DNA of 64,000 nt, taken from contig NZ_CP083388.1 of NCBI RefSeq assembly GCF_020042285.1, positions 3,312,001 to 3,376,000 on the forward strand, given 5' to 3'. Both the position numbers and the translations under genes were made by a program. Shown in pieces: positions 27,645 through 37,269 of this stretch. Within the stretch, counting starts at the first letter, position 1. Every line of letters begins with the position of its first letter. The DNA comes from Ferruginibacter albus. GTDB taxonomy: Bacteria; Bacteroidota; Bacteroidia; Chitinophagales; Chitinophagaceae. The notes below the pieces were generated by a model. It did not search any database. It worked only from the letters and a program-made list of their open reading frames with translations, and was not told the origin of the DNA.

Positions 27645-29042
27645 TTATTGATCTGCATGCATTTTTTTCTCAATAGCATCAAAGTCTAAGGACAAGGACC
27701 TGAACTCTGCTTGTTGCCGCATCCGTTGTTTATCTGCAAACCCATATTCCGCGGCCTTTATCAGGTCATCTTCTGTTGCTTTTGAATTTCCGTTGCGTGC
27801 GTTTACTATCGCAGAAAAATACCAGGCATCGCTATTCGTTGGATCTGCCATTTTATATAAGCTTACAAAATACTGTGCTTCTGCATTCTTATTAGCATTT
27901 ATCATTTGATTGCTGATAGAATAAAAAGCAAGAGATAAATAAGCCAGCAAACGCTTATTCATGGCACCTTCATCAGTTGAAGCTGCTGCTTTTTTATTCA
28001 ATTCCTGAATGGTAGTTGTCCAGTAATTAACATCCCCATTTTGAAAAGCTTCATTATAACGGCTCTTTATATTTTCTTCTTGGGTAAACAACAGGTGTTG
28101 GCTTGTTGCTTGTTGTTGATATAAAGGATTTGACAAAATCAAAAGATCTTTTGTTTTAAAAAAAGCCGTCTCATCCGATACGCCATCCAACAGGCTGATT
28201 AAAAGCTTGCAGGTAGCATCCGCTTCTAATAACTTATTATCTGAAATATCATCCTCAATTGTTCGTTTTTCCTTGATTACAAGATCACTGATGAATTCAT
28301 TGTTAACTGCAATTTGCTTGCTGCGCATGGCATCCAATTGCAACCCGGCAAAAGCCATATTCATTGTAGCTTGAGCCGCCCATTCATGCTTACCGTTAAA
28401 AAGTAATAAACGGTGATGTGTAGTTGTTTTATCCAAAGCATTTACAAAAGAAATCACATTGGTCATGTTCATATCGCCGGTACCTGCAATTCCGGTAAAG
28501 CTAAAACCAAAATTGCCGGGTGTAACTCCATCCGGTAACGCAGCACTATTGGCTATTACACCTTTTATGCGACTATCGCTTAAAGCGATATAGCCTGCCA
28601 CTTTAGCACCACCGGAAAACCCGCAGGCATACATTCTTGTTGTATCAATGCTTATTCTGCTGATGACATCTGCTGACAATGTGTTCCAAATATTTTGTGC
28701 TATCGAAAAATCATTCCCGTTCTTTGAATTATTGCTTCCCACTAAAATAAAACCATACTTATCTGCCAGTATTTTATATTTGTTCAAAGGCAATGCACCA
28801 GCTGCATGCGGATCGAAAAAAAAGACTACAGGCGGTCTTTGTTTACCATATGTTACCGGAATGTATAAAGCATATGACTGTATGGTATCACTTGTACAAA
28901 CTACATTTGAAATTATTTTTCCTTTTGGCAATGTATCTTTTATTGGAGCTATTACATGAACAGCACCATCAACCTTTTCTTTTGAATGAAGATCAGTGCA
29001 GGATATAATTCCGAATAGAGCAATAAAAAATCGTATAGGCAT
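27645..29042 (-). CDS. Lipoprotein with an alpha/beta hydrolase domain
   Basis: A 465-residue protein with a lipobox-like leader (FIALFGIISC). The first ~250 residues look like a poly-hydroxybutyrate-depolymerase/esterase fold: PPVVFFFDPHAAGALPLNKY, a nucleophile elbow YACGFSGGAKVAGYIA (G-x-S-x-G) and a late His in LFNGKHEWAAQ. The last ~200 residues are helical and TPR-like (YFVSLYKMADPTNSDAWYFSA, then ATEDDLIKAAEYGF). It is probably attached to a membrane facing the periplasm. The substrate is unknown. Confidence 0.75.
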   Translation of the reverse strand: MPIRFFIALFGIISCTDLHSKEKVDGAVHVIAPIKDTLPKGKIISNVVCTSDTIQSYALYIPVTYGKQRPPVVFFFDPHAAGALPLNKYKILADKYGFILVGSNNSKNGNDFSIAQNIWNTLSADVISRISIDTTRMYACGFSGGAKVAGYIALSDSRIKGVIANSAALPDGVTPGNFGFSFTGIAGTGDMNMTNVISFVNALDKTTTHHRLLLFNGKHEWAAQATMNMAFAGLQLDAMRSKQIAVNNEFISDLVIKEKRTIEDDISDNKLLEADATCKLLISLLDGVSDETAFFKTKDLLILSNPLYQQQATSQHLLFTQEENIKSRYNEAFQNGDVNYWTTTIQELNKKAAASTDEGAMNKRLLAYLSLAFYSISNQMINANKNAEAQYFVSLYKMADPTNSDAWYFSAIVNARNGNSKATEDDLIKAAEYGFADKQRMRQQAEFRSLSLDFDAIEKKMHADQ

Positions 29043-29105
29043 ATTTAAAATTACATTTTTATTTTAGTTGGTTTTTAAATTCGTTATATAAGCAACCACT
29101 TAAAA

Positions 29106-29113
29106 TAATTTTG
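29106..29113 (+). promoter_or_regulatory. -7 element of a lipoprotein gene
   Basis: TAATTTTG, 25 bases before the ATG at 29139. Confidence 0.45.
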
Positions 29114-29138
29114 CGTTCTAACCAGCAAAAAATCATCA

Positions 29139-29531
29139 ATGAAACTATTTTCACTGGCTGCAATAGTTATTCTATTATTAACAGCGTTATTTTCCTGCAG
29201 CAAAGACCCGGTTACAAACCCTGAAAGAAAGATCAGGTACATACTTTATACCAACCAGGATTTTTCCGGAGATAAGGATACGATCCGTTTCACTTTATTA
29301 ATGCACAATCATACCGGTAAAATGTTTGATTCCGCAATAGCTCCAATGACGGTAGAAAACATCCCTGATTTTAATCATAAGATCGTTATTGACAGGCTGA
29401 TCCCCAACAATGATACCTCTACTTTTTCCGTTGGCTTTTCATATTATATAGACAATGTAGGTTTAGCCTGGTCTATAGATACTTGTTCTGCAGGCGTTAC
29501 ATACAAAGAAGTAAGACTTGACTTTAAATAA
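29139..29531 (+). CDS. Small lipoprotein
   Basis: A 130-residue protein with a type II signal sequence (SLAAIVILLLTALFSC, Cys at about 20). The mature part is a small beta-sandwich-like domain (DTIRFTLLMHNHTGKMFDSA, STFSVGFSYYIDNVGLAWSID). No known family recognised. Probably anchored in the outer or inner membrane. Confidence 0.75.
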   Translation: MKLFSLAAIVILLLTALFSCSKDPVTNPERKIRYILYTNQDFSGDKDTIRFTLLMHNHTGKMFDSAIAPMTVENIPDFNHKIVIDRLIPNNDTSTFSVGFSYYIDNVGLAWSIDTCSAGVTYKEVRLDFK

Positions 29532-29632
29532 CTATTTCCTAGTTATAAAATACAATTATTCTTAAAACATAGTTAATTACCTTTTTTCATACAGCAATTT
29601 GTTGATGCATTATGTCAACAAAGAAAAACTTT

Positions 29633-30307
29633 ATGAAAAAAATTATCTTACTACTATTAGTATGCTGTACAATTGTAACAACAAAAGCACAGTTAAATGC
29701 GGGAGAAAAAGCTATTGGCGGAAGCATTAGTTTTAATTTACAGGATTATAATACTAACAATGATCAATTGGCTACGCCGTCTCGCTATGCACGTGCAAAT
29801 GCATTTATAACTTTAGGCAAATTTATTAGTCCGGCTCGTGAACGAGGTTTTCTGCTCTCATACTCTCTCTCCTCTCAAACAAATTGGTATGGCAATGATG
29901 TTACCACCATTACTCATACAATTGGAGCAGGCTATTTTAGAAACTACTACAAATCAATAGGCAAAAACTTTTTTCTTTCTTTGAACTGGAATATTAGTGG
30001 AAATGGCATATTTAGTGCCGGTCCTGATTCCTCCGCCAATGGGGAACCGGTAATGAAAACAAAAGGATGGGGAATTAGCACTTCAATTAATCCCGGAATT
30101 ATTTATAAAATAGATAAACGATGGCTCGTAACTATGCAACTCAATAACATAGCTTTCTTAGGTTATTCCCATCTCGAAGAACAAACCATTCAACCGCAAA
30201 ACTCTTATACAACTACTACCAATGATCTTACAGCATATTCATCGTTAAATAATGTATCACTTGGAAGCATTTCCATCGGATTTAAATACATAATGAACCC
30301 TAAGTAA
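29633..30307 (+). CDS. Outer-membrane beta-barrel protein
   Basis: About 224 residues; signal peptide KKIILLLLVCCTIVTTKAQ. The body is a small barrel with alternating strands (GFLLSYSLSSQTNWYGND, ISTSINPGIIYKIDKRWLVTMQL, SLGSISIGFKYIMNPK). I start at 29633; an ATG seven codons earlier would add MSTKKNF before the leader. It ends before a strong bidirectional terminator shared with queA. Confidence 0.75.
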   Translation: MKKIILLLLVCCTIVTTKAQLNAGEKAIGGSISFNLQDYNTNNDQLATPSRYARANAFITLGKFISPARERGFLLSYSLSSQTNWYGNDVTTITHTIGAGYFRNYYKSIGKNFFLSLNWNISGNGIFSAGPDSSANGEPVMKTKGWGISTSINPGIIYKIDKRWLVTMQLNNIAFLGYSHLEEQTIQPQNSYTTTTNDLTAYSSLNNVSLGSISIGFKYIMNPK

Positions 30308-30322
30308 ACTATCTATCAATAA

Positions 30323-30353
30323 AAAAACTCCTCTGCAAAACAGAGGAGTTTTT
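30323..30353. terminator. Bidirectional terminator
   Basis: Thirteen-base-pair stem (AAAAACTCCTCTG with CAGAGGAGTTTTT), loop CAAAA, between convergent genes. Confidence 0.9.
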
Positions 30354-30375
30354 TATAAAATACTTTTATTGATTA

Positions 30376-31425
30376 TTACACCACCAACATTGCATCACCA
30401 TAACTAAAGAAACGATATTTATCTTTTATCGCTTTCTTGTACGCTTCCATTGTTAATTCATAACCTGCAAAGGCACAGGTCATAATTAATAAGCTTGTTT
30501 TAGGCAAGTGAAAATTTGTAATTAAAGAATCTGCAATAGAAAAATCGTAAGGCGGGTGAATGAACATATTGGTCCAGCCTTCAGATGGCTTTAATAATTT
30601 TTGCGCTGTAAAAGAAGATTCCATTGCACGCATGGTAGTAGTACCCACTGAGCAGATCCTTCTGCCATCTTCTTTTGCTTTATTTACAATTTTACAAGCT
30701 GTATCATCAATAGCATAATATTCTGCATCCATTTTATGCTTGCTCAAATCTTCCACTTCAATCGGGCGAAAAGTTCCTAACCCTGTATGTAAGGTAACTT
30801 CCGCAAAACGAAGACCTTTAATTTCCAAACGCTTAATTAGTTCTTTACTAAAATGCAAACCTGCTGTAGGCGCAGCAACTGCTCCTTCATGCTTTGCATA
30901 TACCGTTTGATAACGTTCTTTATCTTCTTCGTCGGGCTTGCGTTTAATATATTTTGGCAAAGGTGTTTCACCTAAAAATTCCAGCATTTCACGGAAAGAT
31001 TCTTCCGAGCTTTCCCATAAGAAACGAATGGTACGTCCACGGCTTGTAGTATTATCAATAACTTCTGCTACCAGTTCATCATTCTCACCAAAATATAATT
31101 TATTACCTACACGAATTTTACGGGCAGGATCAACAATTACATCCCACAAGCGATTCGGCCTATTTAATTCACGCAATAGAAACACTTCTATCTTAGCACC
31201 GGTTTTTTCCTTACGTCCATACATACGTGCAGGAAACACTTTCGTGTTATTCACTACCATCACGTCTTTATCATCAAAGTATTCAATGATGTCGCGAAAA
31301 TGGCGGTTTTCAAGCTGACCGGTTTTACGATGGATAACCATCATGCGACTGTCTTCTCTTTTTTTAGTTGGATTTTGTGCGATAAGATTTAGTGGAAGGT
31401 CGAATCTGAACTGACTTAACTTCAT
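30376..31425 (-). CDS. queA: S-adenosylmethionine:tRNA ribosyltransferase-isomerase
   Basis: Transfers and isomerises the ribosyl part of AdoMet onto preQ1 in tRNA, giving epoxyqueuosine. The 349 residues contain the family's start ([19 protein letters not shown]), [50 protein letters not shown] and [20 protein letters not shown] start at the ATG at 31425 rather than at a TTG three codons earlier. A possible structured leader lies at 31457-31523. It shares the queuosine pathway with queE. Confidence 0.97.
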   Translation of the reverse strand: MKLSQFRFDLPLNLIAQNPTKKREDSRMMVIHRKTGQLENRHFRDIIEYFDDKDVMVVNNTKVFPARMYGRKEKTGAKIEVFLLRELNRPNRLWDVIVDPARKIRVGNKLYFGENDELVAEVIDNTTSRGRTIRFLWESSEESFREMLEFLGETPLPKYIKRKPDEEDKERYQTVYAKHEGAVAAPTAGLHFSKELIKRLEIKGLRFAEVTLHTGLGTFRPIEVEDLSKHKMDAEYYAIDDTACKIVNKAKEDGRRICSVGTTTMRAMESSFTAQKLLKPSEGWTNMFIHPPYDFSIADSLITNFHLPKTSLLIMTCAFAGYELTMEAYKKAIKDKYRFFSYGDAMLVV

Positions 31426-31456
31426 GTGAACCAATTATTTTTTTAGTAAATGATCA

Positions 31457-31523
31457 CATGCCGCGGATGCTGTTGTTACAGAGATTGTCCCTTATTGCAG
31501 GGCGCTTATCATGTTACGGCATG
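31457..31523 (-). other. Possible structured leader upstream of queA
   Basis: CATGCCG (31457-31463) can pair with CGGCATG (31517-31523) around two inner hairpins (CCCT/AGGG at 31489-31502 and CTG/CAG at 31470-31481). It does not look like a preQ1 riboswitch of any class I know. Confidence 0.35.
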
Positions 31524-31575
31524 ATTTTCAAAGATTGCGAAGGTAAGGAATAATCAACAAATTCAGGTTAATAAT

Positions 31576-31613
31576 ATAAAGGTCAAAATTCAAGCTTGAA
31601 TTTTGACCTTTAT
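31576..31613 (-). terminator. Perfect 38-bp palindrome, terminator of the pirin gene
   Basis: ATAAAGGTCAAAATTCAAG and its exact complement meet at AAGCTT without a loop. It follows the pirin gene stop by 17 bases. Confidence 0.75.
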
Positions 31614-31629
31614 GAATGGTGTTTCTTTA

Positions 31630-32340
31630 TTAATTCATTGGAACTTCTACTGCCAGTAATTCAGCATCTTCATTTGCCTGTATGGTAAAACTGTCTGTAT
31701 CCCAAACACCCAAAGCATCTCTCTTATTCAATGTTGTACCATTAACGGTTACACTACCATTGATCACTACGAGGTAGACGCCGTTTCCTTTAAAAGCATT
31801 GCTATATGCCAACTCCTTACTTTTTTCAATTTTAGTTAAAGAAAAGCGTGCGTCCTGGTTTATCCATAAAGCATTGTCTGCCTCAACAGGCGAAACTACT
31901 GTTTGCCATTTATTGATTCTGTCATTTATATCGAACGTACGTTGATCATAGCGAGGTTCAATATTTCTTTTTTTCGGGAAAACCCACAATTGAAAAAGGT
32001 TTACCGGTTCAGTAGTAGAAGCATTAAATTCCGAATGTCTCACGCCACTACCGGCACTCATTATTTGCACATCGCCGGCTTTAATAATACCTTGTCCGCC
32101 CGTGCTGTCTTTATGTTGTAAAGCACCGGAGTGTGGAATAGTAACTATTTCCATATTATCGTGCGGGTGCGTAGGGAAGCCCCCACCTCCGGCAACAGTA
32201 TCATCATTTAAAACCCTTAATAAACCAAAATGTACTTTCTCGGGATTATGATATCCTGCAAAGCTGAAGTAGTGTTGTGCATCTAACCATCCATGATTGG
32301 CATGTCCTCGTTCGGATGCTTTCTGTAATATTGTTTTCAT
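31630..32340 (-). CDS. Pirin family protein
   Basis: A 236-residue bicupin. Metal-ligand motifs of the pirin cupin are intact: FPTHPHDNMEIVTI (His, His) and SAGSGVRHSEFN (His, Glu). The C-terminal half has the weaker second cupin (NGSVTVNGTTLNKRDALGV). The closest group is YhaK/quercetin 2,3-dioxygenase-like pirins; oxidase activity on flavonoids is known for a few members only. Transcribed alone, with a perfect palindrome as terminator. Confidence 0.93.
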   Translation of the reverse strand: MKTILQKASERGHANHGWLDAQHYFSFAGYHNPEKVHFGLLRVLNDDTVAGGGGFPTHPHDNMEIVTIPHSGALQHKDSTGGQGIIKAGDVQIMSAGSGVRHSEFNASTTEPVNLFQLWVFPKKRNIEPRYDQRTFDINDRINKWQTVVSPVEADNALWINQDARFSLTKIEKSKELAYSNAFKGNGVYLVVINGSVTVNGTTLNKRDALGVWDTDSFTIQANEDAELLAVEVPMN

Positions 32341-32436
32341 GATTATTTTCCTTTTTTTAAATTCAATGTTTAAACATCAAAATAGATACCAAGAGTAAAT
32401 TAATGACAAAAGGGCATTTTCAAATACATCAGAACA

Positions 32437-32468
32437 ATAAAAAACCTGTAAAGTTTACTCTTTACAGG
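32437..32468 (-). terminator. Terminator of scpA
   Basis: Stem CCTGTAAAG with CTTTACAGG, then a T run on the minus strand. Confidence 0.85.
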
Positions 32469-32489
32469 CTAGCAAAAGAATCAGTTCAA

Positions 32490-33293
32490 TTAATTAAGAT
32501 TCAGCAGATCATCATACGGCAAAGGCACAATTACTTCCTCTTCCCTGTTCTCATTATACTCAACAATGAAATTATTTCTTCCTTCGCCGGTTGTAATAGC
32601 AAGGTATTTTTGCTGTATTAACTCCAGCATGTTTAAAAATAGAAATATAGCATGGATACGGTTTTCTGCTACATCAAATATCTTTTCGAAAGACAATGTT
32701 TTTTCTTTTTTGCAAACGTCCAACATATACACACGGGTACCTTCCATTGTATAATTATATCGAATAACCGTATGCACCGGCTTTCTGCTACGCTCATTCA
32801 GCTTTTGAACAACCTTTTCGAAAGCTTTCATCAGCTTAAATAAGGTTACCGCCTGTATTTCGGTTCCTTCGCCTGCTTCTTCTCCTATCTGCACCAATTC
32901 TTTTTGCAGGTTACCACGTTTAACCATCAGCATGCGCAAGGCTTCCATTTCTGCCATTTGAGCTGATGCTTCTTTGAATTTTTTGTATTCCAGGATCTTA
33001 TCGATCAATTCCTGTCTTGGATCTATTTCATTTCCATCGGCGTCCAGCTCTTTTCTTGGCAATAACATTTTTGCCTTAATGCGCATAAGCGTACTCACAA
33101 ACAAAATAAACTCGCTGCTTAATTCAATGCTCAGCTTTTCTGTATTATGAACATAATCCAAAAAATCGTTGGTGATCTTTGTAATGGGAATATTATAAAT
33201 ATCAAGTTCGTCTCTTTCTATAAAAAAAAGAAGCAGATCGAAAGGACCTTCGAACTGCTCTAACTTTATTTGATAGTTGGGTGCATTTGCCAT
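32490..33293 (-). CDS. scpA: Segregation and condensation protein A
   Basis: Kleisin subunit that bridges the Smc heads in chromosome condensation. A 267-residue protein with the kleisin N-terminus (YQIKLEQFEGPFDLLLFFIERDELDIYNIPI in pieces: FEGPFDLLLFFIE, DELDIYNIPITKIT), the FILFVSTLMRIKAKMLLPRK helix and a C-terminal winged helix (ENRIHAIFLFLNMLELIQQK). scpB is not next to it in this window. A TACATTTG promoter element precedes the gene. Confidence 0.96.
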   Translation of the reverse strand: MANAPNYQIKLEQFEGPFDLLLFFIERDELDIYNIPITKITNDFLDYVHNTEKLSIELSSEFILFVSTLMRIKAKMLLPRKELDADGNEIDPRQELIDKILEYKKFKEASAQMAEMEALRMLMVKRGNLQKELVQIGEEAGEGTEIQAVTLFKLMKAFEKVVQKLNERSRKPVHTVIRYNYTMEGTRVYMLDVCKKEKTLSFEKIFDVAENRIHAIFLFLNMLELIQQKYLAITTGEGRNNFIVEYNENREEEVIVPLPYDDLLNLN

Positions 33294-33312
33294 ATTAGTC
33301 GGTTGTAAACAG

Positions 33313-33320
33313 CAAATGTA
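33313..33320 (-). promoter_or_regulatory. -7 element of scpA
   Basis: TACATTTG on the minus strand, 19 bases before the ATG. Confidence 0.45.
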
Positions 33321-33338
33321 AAAAGAAGTTGTACAGAA

Positions 33339-34340
33339 TTAGAAGTTTGCAACGAATCCAACGCCTAATGTGGATAAAACCTGTAATCCTAACGCATGAG
33401 TTGGGTTAAGCTCTTGCTTTACATCATCATCATATAAAAAATCTATTTCGTAAGAGGCGCTTAACCATTTATTTACCTTTAACAAAAACTGGTTTGTCCA
33501 GAAAACATCTATGTTTTGAGGATTTTTAAGATAATTGGAATAAAGATCGAGCTTGCCATTGTAAGTAACATTTTTTACAATTTCTTTTTGTGCAGTGATC
33601 GTTATAAAAGCGCCGAATTCCAAGCGGTTTGTTTTACCGGAATCAACACCATATAATTTTGATAGCGGAGTTTCCTGTGTGCCGCCCGGTGTTACGCCTG
33701 CAGGAAATACGTAACTGTAAGGGTTATTTGAAACAAACGTCCACCTTGCAGAAGCAGGGGAACCAAATATAGATAACCACGGTTTAGGATGCCAATCGAT
33801 ACCTGGAGCAAGTGTTACATAAGCGGGGGCAAAAAAACCTGAGTTTCTACGCTTTAACCCTACACTATCTAAATAATTGTATTGATATCCATCGGTAAGT
33901 TGAGAACGTAATTGTCCCAGCACAGTAACATATACATTCTTCCATCCTTTGGGTTCGTATCCATATTTTGAAACAACGCTTAACAGATCGGTTACTTTAC
34001 GAACGCCCAATGTAGTAGTATTTACCAAGCCATAGTTAAGATCTAAAATATTGTCCCATGTATTTCTTCCCCATTTTTTAGTAGCAAACGCATGTAAAGT
34101 TCCGTTTACTGCTAACGAAAACTTATCGCTTCCCGCAGCAACCCAATTGTTATTACTTACTTGTGAAAGATTAATATTTAATGTTGCTCCCTTACGCCAG
34201 CCGCTTTTAAATGTTGTATCATCAATAGTATTTGTTTTAGTAGCGGCAGATTTTTTTAAGTCAGACAGGGATACATCCTGGGCAAAACTTATATAGCTTA
34301 TAAAAGTTACTGCAATTACAATAAGTAGTTCTCTCTTCAT
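33339..34340 (-). CDS. DUF3078 outer-membrane protein
   Basis: A 333-residue protein with signal peptide (ELLIVIAVTFISYISFAQ). The family signature is clear: GWRKGATLNINLSQVSNNNWVAAG, NTWDNILDLNYGLV, GWKNVYVTVLGQLRSQ, and the final strand VLSTLGVGFVANF with terminal Phe. DUF3078 proteins are predicted outer-membrane barrels of Bacteroidota with unknown function. Confidence 0.92.
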   Translation of the reverse strand: MKRELLIVIAVTFISYISFAQDVSLSDLKKSAATKTNTIDDTTFKSGWRKGATLNINLSQVSNNNWVAAGSDKFSLAVNGTLHAFATKKWGRNTWDNILDLNYGLVNTTTLGVRKVTDLLSVVSKYGYEPKGWKNVYVTVLGQLRSQLTDGYQYNYLDSVGLKRRNSGFFAPAYVTLAPGIDWHPKPWLSIFGSPASARWTFVSNNPYSYVFPAGVTPGGTQETPLSKLYGVDSGKTNRLEFGAFITITAQKEIVKNVTYNGKLDLYSNYLKNPQNIDVFWTNQFLLKVNKWLSASYEIDFLYDDDVKQELNPTHALGLQVLSTLGVGFVANF

Positions 34341-34366
34341 CTTTCTAAATTTTAATTAATAAAATA

Positions 34367-34390
34367 GCGGCTAATTAAAGTATTAGCCGC
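34367..34390 (-). terminator. Terminator of mscL
   Basis: Stem GCGGCTAAT with ATTAGCCGC, loop of six; the following tract on the minus strand is T-rich but broken by A. Confidence 0.65.
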
Positions 34391-34412
34391 TGCAAAATTA
34401 TATTTGTTATCA

Positions 34413-34778
34413 TTATTTTTTAAGAGCATCCCTGATCTCCATCAGAAGCTGATCTGTAGACGACGGAGCGGGCGGTGTGGTTGTTTCCACTTCTTTCTTT
34501 TTTGATGCATTAATTGCTTTGATGACCATAAACAATGCTAAGGCAATAATGAGGAAGTTAAATGCCGCCTGCAGAAATTTTCCCACGGCAATTCCATCTA
34601 TTGCCCATTTCTGGAAAAAATTGGTGTCGCCGCATATTTTACCAATGATGGGCATAATGATATCCCCTACCAAAGAATCTACAATTTTCCCAAAAGCGCC
34701 GCCGATAACTACTGCTACTGCCAAATCAACAACGTTACCTTTAAGCGCAAATTCTTTAAACTCTTTAATAAAACCCAT
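34413..34778 (-). CDS. mscL: Large-conductance mechanosensitive channel
   Basis: Pore protein that opens on membrane tension to release solutes during osmotic downshock. 121 residues: amphipathic start [14 protein letters not shown], first transmembrane helix with [21 protein letters not shown] (pore-lining Gly/Ala pattern), second helix [15 protein letters not shown] and a charged C-terminal helix. The ATG at 34778 is the family start; the frame extends to a TTG 12 codons upstream. Confidence 0.96.
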   Translation of the reverse strand: MGFIKEFKEFALKGNVVDLAVAVVIGGAFGKIVDSLVGDIIMPIIGKICGDTNFFQKWAIDGIAVGKFLQAAFNFLIIALALFMVIKAINASKKKEVETTTPPAPSSTDQLLMEIRDALKK

Positions 34779-34811
34779 AATAAATAGTTTTAGATAAAAA
34801 ATTATATATTT

Positions 34812-34819
34812 CAAATGTA
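34812..34819 (-). promoter_or_regulatory. -7 element of mscL
   Basis: TACATTTG on the minus strand, 33 bases before the ATG. Confidence 0.45.
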
Positions 34820-34861
34820 AAAAGGAATCTAGGTTATTCCAAGTGTTATTTTATTAATAAG

Positions 34862-35734
34862 ATGCAAAGAGATTTTTTAAGCTGGCTCATATTTATAATA
34901 CTTTCCATTATTTGGGGCAGCAGTTTTATATTGATGAAAGTTGGGTTACAGCAATTAACACCTTATCAAGTGGCGGCTATTCGTATTCTTTCTTCAGGAA
35001 TGGTTTTATCACCGCTGGCAATGCGATACTTTACATTGATCCCTCGTCAAAAATTATTGTATGTTTTTTTATCGGGATTTATCGGCAATCTTATTCCTGC
35101 ATTTTTATTCTGCCTGGCGGAAGAAAGAATTGACAGCGCTTTAAGCGGTACATTGAATTCTCTTACTCCCATTTTTGTTTTAGTTACAGGTGTTTTGTTT
35201 TTTAATTTAAAGACATCGTTTCAAAAAACATTGGGGATAATCATCGCTTTTTCGGGCACTGCTTTATTATTTACAGGCAAAGCACATGTATACGATCAGA
35301 AAGATATTGTGCATATGCTGTATGTTGTATTAGCAACTGTTCTATACGGGTTCAATGTAAACATGGTGCATAAAAAACTGGAAGAGATCCCCTCAATACA
35401 TATTGTTGCAGTAGCATTAGCTATGAATGCAGTGCTTGCATTGCTAATATTACTTTTTACAGGGTATTTTAATTTGCCCTTAGCCAATAATGATGTTTTA
35501 CTTTCTACCGCAGCGGCTGTTGTATTAGGTGCTATTGGTACAGCAGTAGCTACTATCATGTTCTATAATCTCATAAAAAGAACAGGTGCAATATTTACTT
35601 CCTTGGTTGCTTATGGAATGCCAGCTATTGCTATATTTTGGGGAGTGATTGCAGGAGAGAACATAGGCATTGGACAAATTGCCTGTTTACTGATCATTTT
35701 ATTTGGAGTATACTGGACAAAGAGAAGTAAATAA
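34862..35734 (+). CDS. EamA family (DMT) transporter
   Basis: A 290-residue inner-membrane protein with ten predicted helices in two EamA repeats (about 5-140 and 150-286). Typical features: IIWGSSFILMKVGLQQLTPYQVAAIRILSSG in pieces (WGSSFILMKVGL, QVAAIRILSSG) and, in the second repeat, YNLIKRTGAIFTSLVAYGMP. Members export amino acids or other small metabolites; the substrate is unknown. Divergent from mscL, with a terminator shared with greA. Confidence 0.9.
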   Translation: MQRDFLSWLIFIILSIIWGSSFILMKVGLQQLTPYQVAAIRILSSGMVLSPLAMRYFTLIPRQKLLYVFLSGFIGNLIPAFLFCLAEERIDSALSGTLNSLTPIFVLVTGVLFFNLKTSFQKTLGIIIAFSGTALLFTGKAHVYDQKDIVHMLYVVLATVLYGFNVNMVHKKLEEIPSIHIVAVALAMNAVLALLILLFTGYFNLPLANNDVLLSTAAAVVLGAIGTAVATIMFYNLIKRTGAIFTSLVAYGMPAIAIFWGVIAGENIGIGQIACLLIILFGVYWTKRSK

Positions 35735-35736
35735 AA

Positions 35737-35763
35737 AACCCACTTTATTAAGTGGGTTAGTTT
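35737..35763. terminator. Bidirectional terminator
   Basis: Stem AACCCACTT with AAGTGGGTT, loop TATT, T run, between the EamA gene and convergent greA. Confidence 0.9.
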
Positions 35764-36237
35764 TTATGCTGTGATATTTTCAATCTTAAACTTCAACATT
35801 CCGGCAGGCACCTGCACTTCCGCAACATCGCCGATGATCTTTCCTAAAAGCCCTTTACCAATGGGTGAGGTAACAGAAATTTTTCCTGACTTCAGATCAG
35901 CTTCTTTTTCTGAAACTATTTGATAAGTAACCTGCTTTTTTGTACCCAGGTTGGTCAACGTTACTTTGGTTAAAATAGATACTTTACTGGTATCAATATT
36001 CGATTCATCTAAAATACGGGCAGTGGCAATCACTCCTTCCAAATGCTTTATTTTAGCTTCCAGCATTCCTTGTGCTTCTTTTGCCGCATCATATTCAGCA
36101 TTTTCTTTTAAATCGCCTTTTTCACGAGCTTCTGCAATGGCCTTGCTGGCAGCCGGGCGATCCACTCCTTTCATGTGCTGCAACTCTTGTTTCATTAATT
36201 CAAACGTATCTTTTGTTACATAATTTGTCTCCGACAT
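35764..36237 (-). CDS. greA: Transcription elongation factor GreA
   Basis: Rescues backtracked RNA polymerase by stimulating transcript cleavage. 157 residues: N-terminal coiled coil with the acidic tip (EAREKGDLKENAEYDAAKEAQ in pieces: EAREKGDL, KENAEYDAAKE; Asp and Glu of the tip present) and C-terminal FKBP-like domain (SPIGKGLLGKIIGDVAEVQVPAG). The ATG at 36237 gives the normal length; the frame reaches to a TTG 12 codons upstream. Confidence 0.96.
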   Translation of the reverse strand: MSETNYVTKDTFELMKQELQHMKGVDRPAASKAIAEAREKGDLKENAEYDAAKEAQGMLEAKIKHLEGVIATARILDESNIDTSKVSILTKVTLTNLGTKKQVTYQIVSEKEADLKSGKISVTSPIGKGLLGKIIGDVAEVQVPAGMLKFKIENITA

Positions 36238-36262
36238 AACTAAATCTTTAATAGTAAATAGA

Positions 36263-36300
36263 AAAAAATACAACGCCTCAGAATTACCAAGGCGTTGTAT
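36263..36300 (-). terminator. Terminator of the 2-hydroxyacid dehydrogenase gene
   Basis: Eleven-base-pair stem (ATACAACGCCT with AGGCGTTGTAT), loop of 11, then seven T on the minus strand. Confidence 0.9.
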
Positions 36301-36320
36301 ATTACAAATATAAGAAAATT

Positions 36321-37256
36321 TTAAATACCTAATTTCTCCAAAACCACAGCGCTCATTTTATAAAAAGCTTCGTAGCTGTATCCTGCAATATGCGGCGTAA
36401 GAATAACATTAGGCTGCTGAATTAAAAAATCAAATTGCTCCTGTTGCTCGCTTGTGAGCTGATCTATTTTTTCATTTTCCAAAACATCCAGGGCAGCAGC
36501 AGTAATTTGTTTTTGTTGCAGCGCTTTAATTAAAGCGGATGTTTTAACTACCGGTCCGCGACAGGCATTGATGAAATAGGGCTTGCGTTCAAGGCTATCA
36601 AAAAAGTTTTCATCTGCCATGTACTTTGTTTCGCCTGTTAAGGGAACATGAAAACTGATCACATCTGCATACCGGCAGATCTGCTCTAAATTCGCTTCTT
36701 TAATATTGTCTTTAGCAAAACCGACATTGTATTTATCATACGCTAAAATTGTTACATCAAATGACGATAATAATTTTGCTAATGAACTACCCGTGTTGCC
36801 ATAACCAATAATGCCAACTGTTTTTCCGCTTAACTCAATACCCCGGTTCTTATCTCTGTGCCATTCACCTTTTTTCACTTCATCAAAACTTACCGAAATA
36901 TTATTCATCAGGTTTAACAGCAACCCTAAAACATGCTCAGCTACTGCATTTCGGTTCCCTTCCGGGCTGCTCACGCAACGAATGCCTTTGCTCTCTGCAT
37001 ACGCAACATCAATCAATTCCATCCCACTACCCAGTCTTCCTATCCATTTTAAATTAACTGCTTTGTCTAAAATATTTTTATCAATGCGCAACCGCGTAGT
37101 CACTATCAACCCTTCTGCTTTATGAATGATATCCGCTAATTCATCATAAGTTATATTGGGCAGATGAACTACTTCATATTGTTTTTGCTGCAGCGTATTG
37201 ATAAGATACTCATGACATTTATTGGTGATGATCACCAATGGTTTATTATCGTTCAT
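36321..37256 (-). CDS. D-2-hydroxyacid dehydrogenase
   Basis: A 311-residue NAD-dependent oxidoreductase of the D-isomer-specific family. Seen: substrate-site loop [12 protein letters not shown] with the catalytic Arg region, cofactor motif [20 protein letters not shown] (G-x-G-x2-G), [15 protein letters not shown], the catalytic Glu in DVLENEKI and His in TPHIAGYS. It is close to 3-phosphoglycerate dehydrogenase (SerA) in layout but lacks the ACT domain, so the serine-pathway role is possible, not proven. ridA follows upstream on the same strand with a 13-base gap, suggesting an operon. Confidence 0.9.
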   Translation of the reverse strand: MNDNKPLVIITNKCHEYLINTLQQKQYEVVHLPNITYDELADIIHKAEGLIVTTRLRIDKNILDKAVNLKWIGRLGSGMELIDVAYAESKGIRCVSSPEGNRNAVAEHVLGLLLNLMNNISVSFDEVKKGEWHRDKNRGIELSGKTVGIIGYGNTGSSLAKLLSSFDVTILAYDKYNVGFAKDNIKEANLEQICRYADVISFHVPLTGETKYMADENFFDSLERKPYFINACRGPVVKTSALIKALQQKQITAAALDVLENEKIDQLTSEQQEQFDFLIQQPNVILTPHIAGYSYEAFYKMSAVVLEKLGI

Positions 37257-37269
37257 CTTCAAAAATAAA

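Noticed and set aside
27452..27676. A 74-codon plus-strand frame
   Set aside because: It starts inside the stem of a terminator and overlaps the end of a well-supported gene on the other strand.
31426..31629. preQ1 riboswitch before queA
   Set aside because: The small hairpin plus A-rich tail typical of preQ1 class I, or the larger class II and III layouts, cannot be seen.
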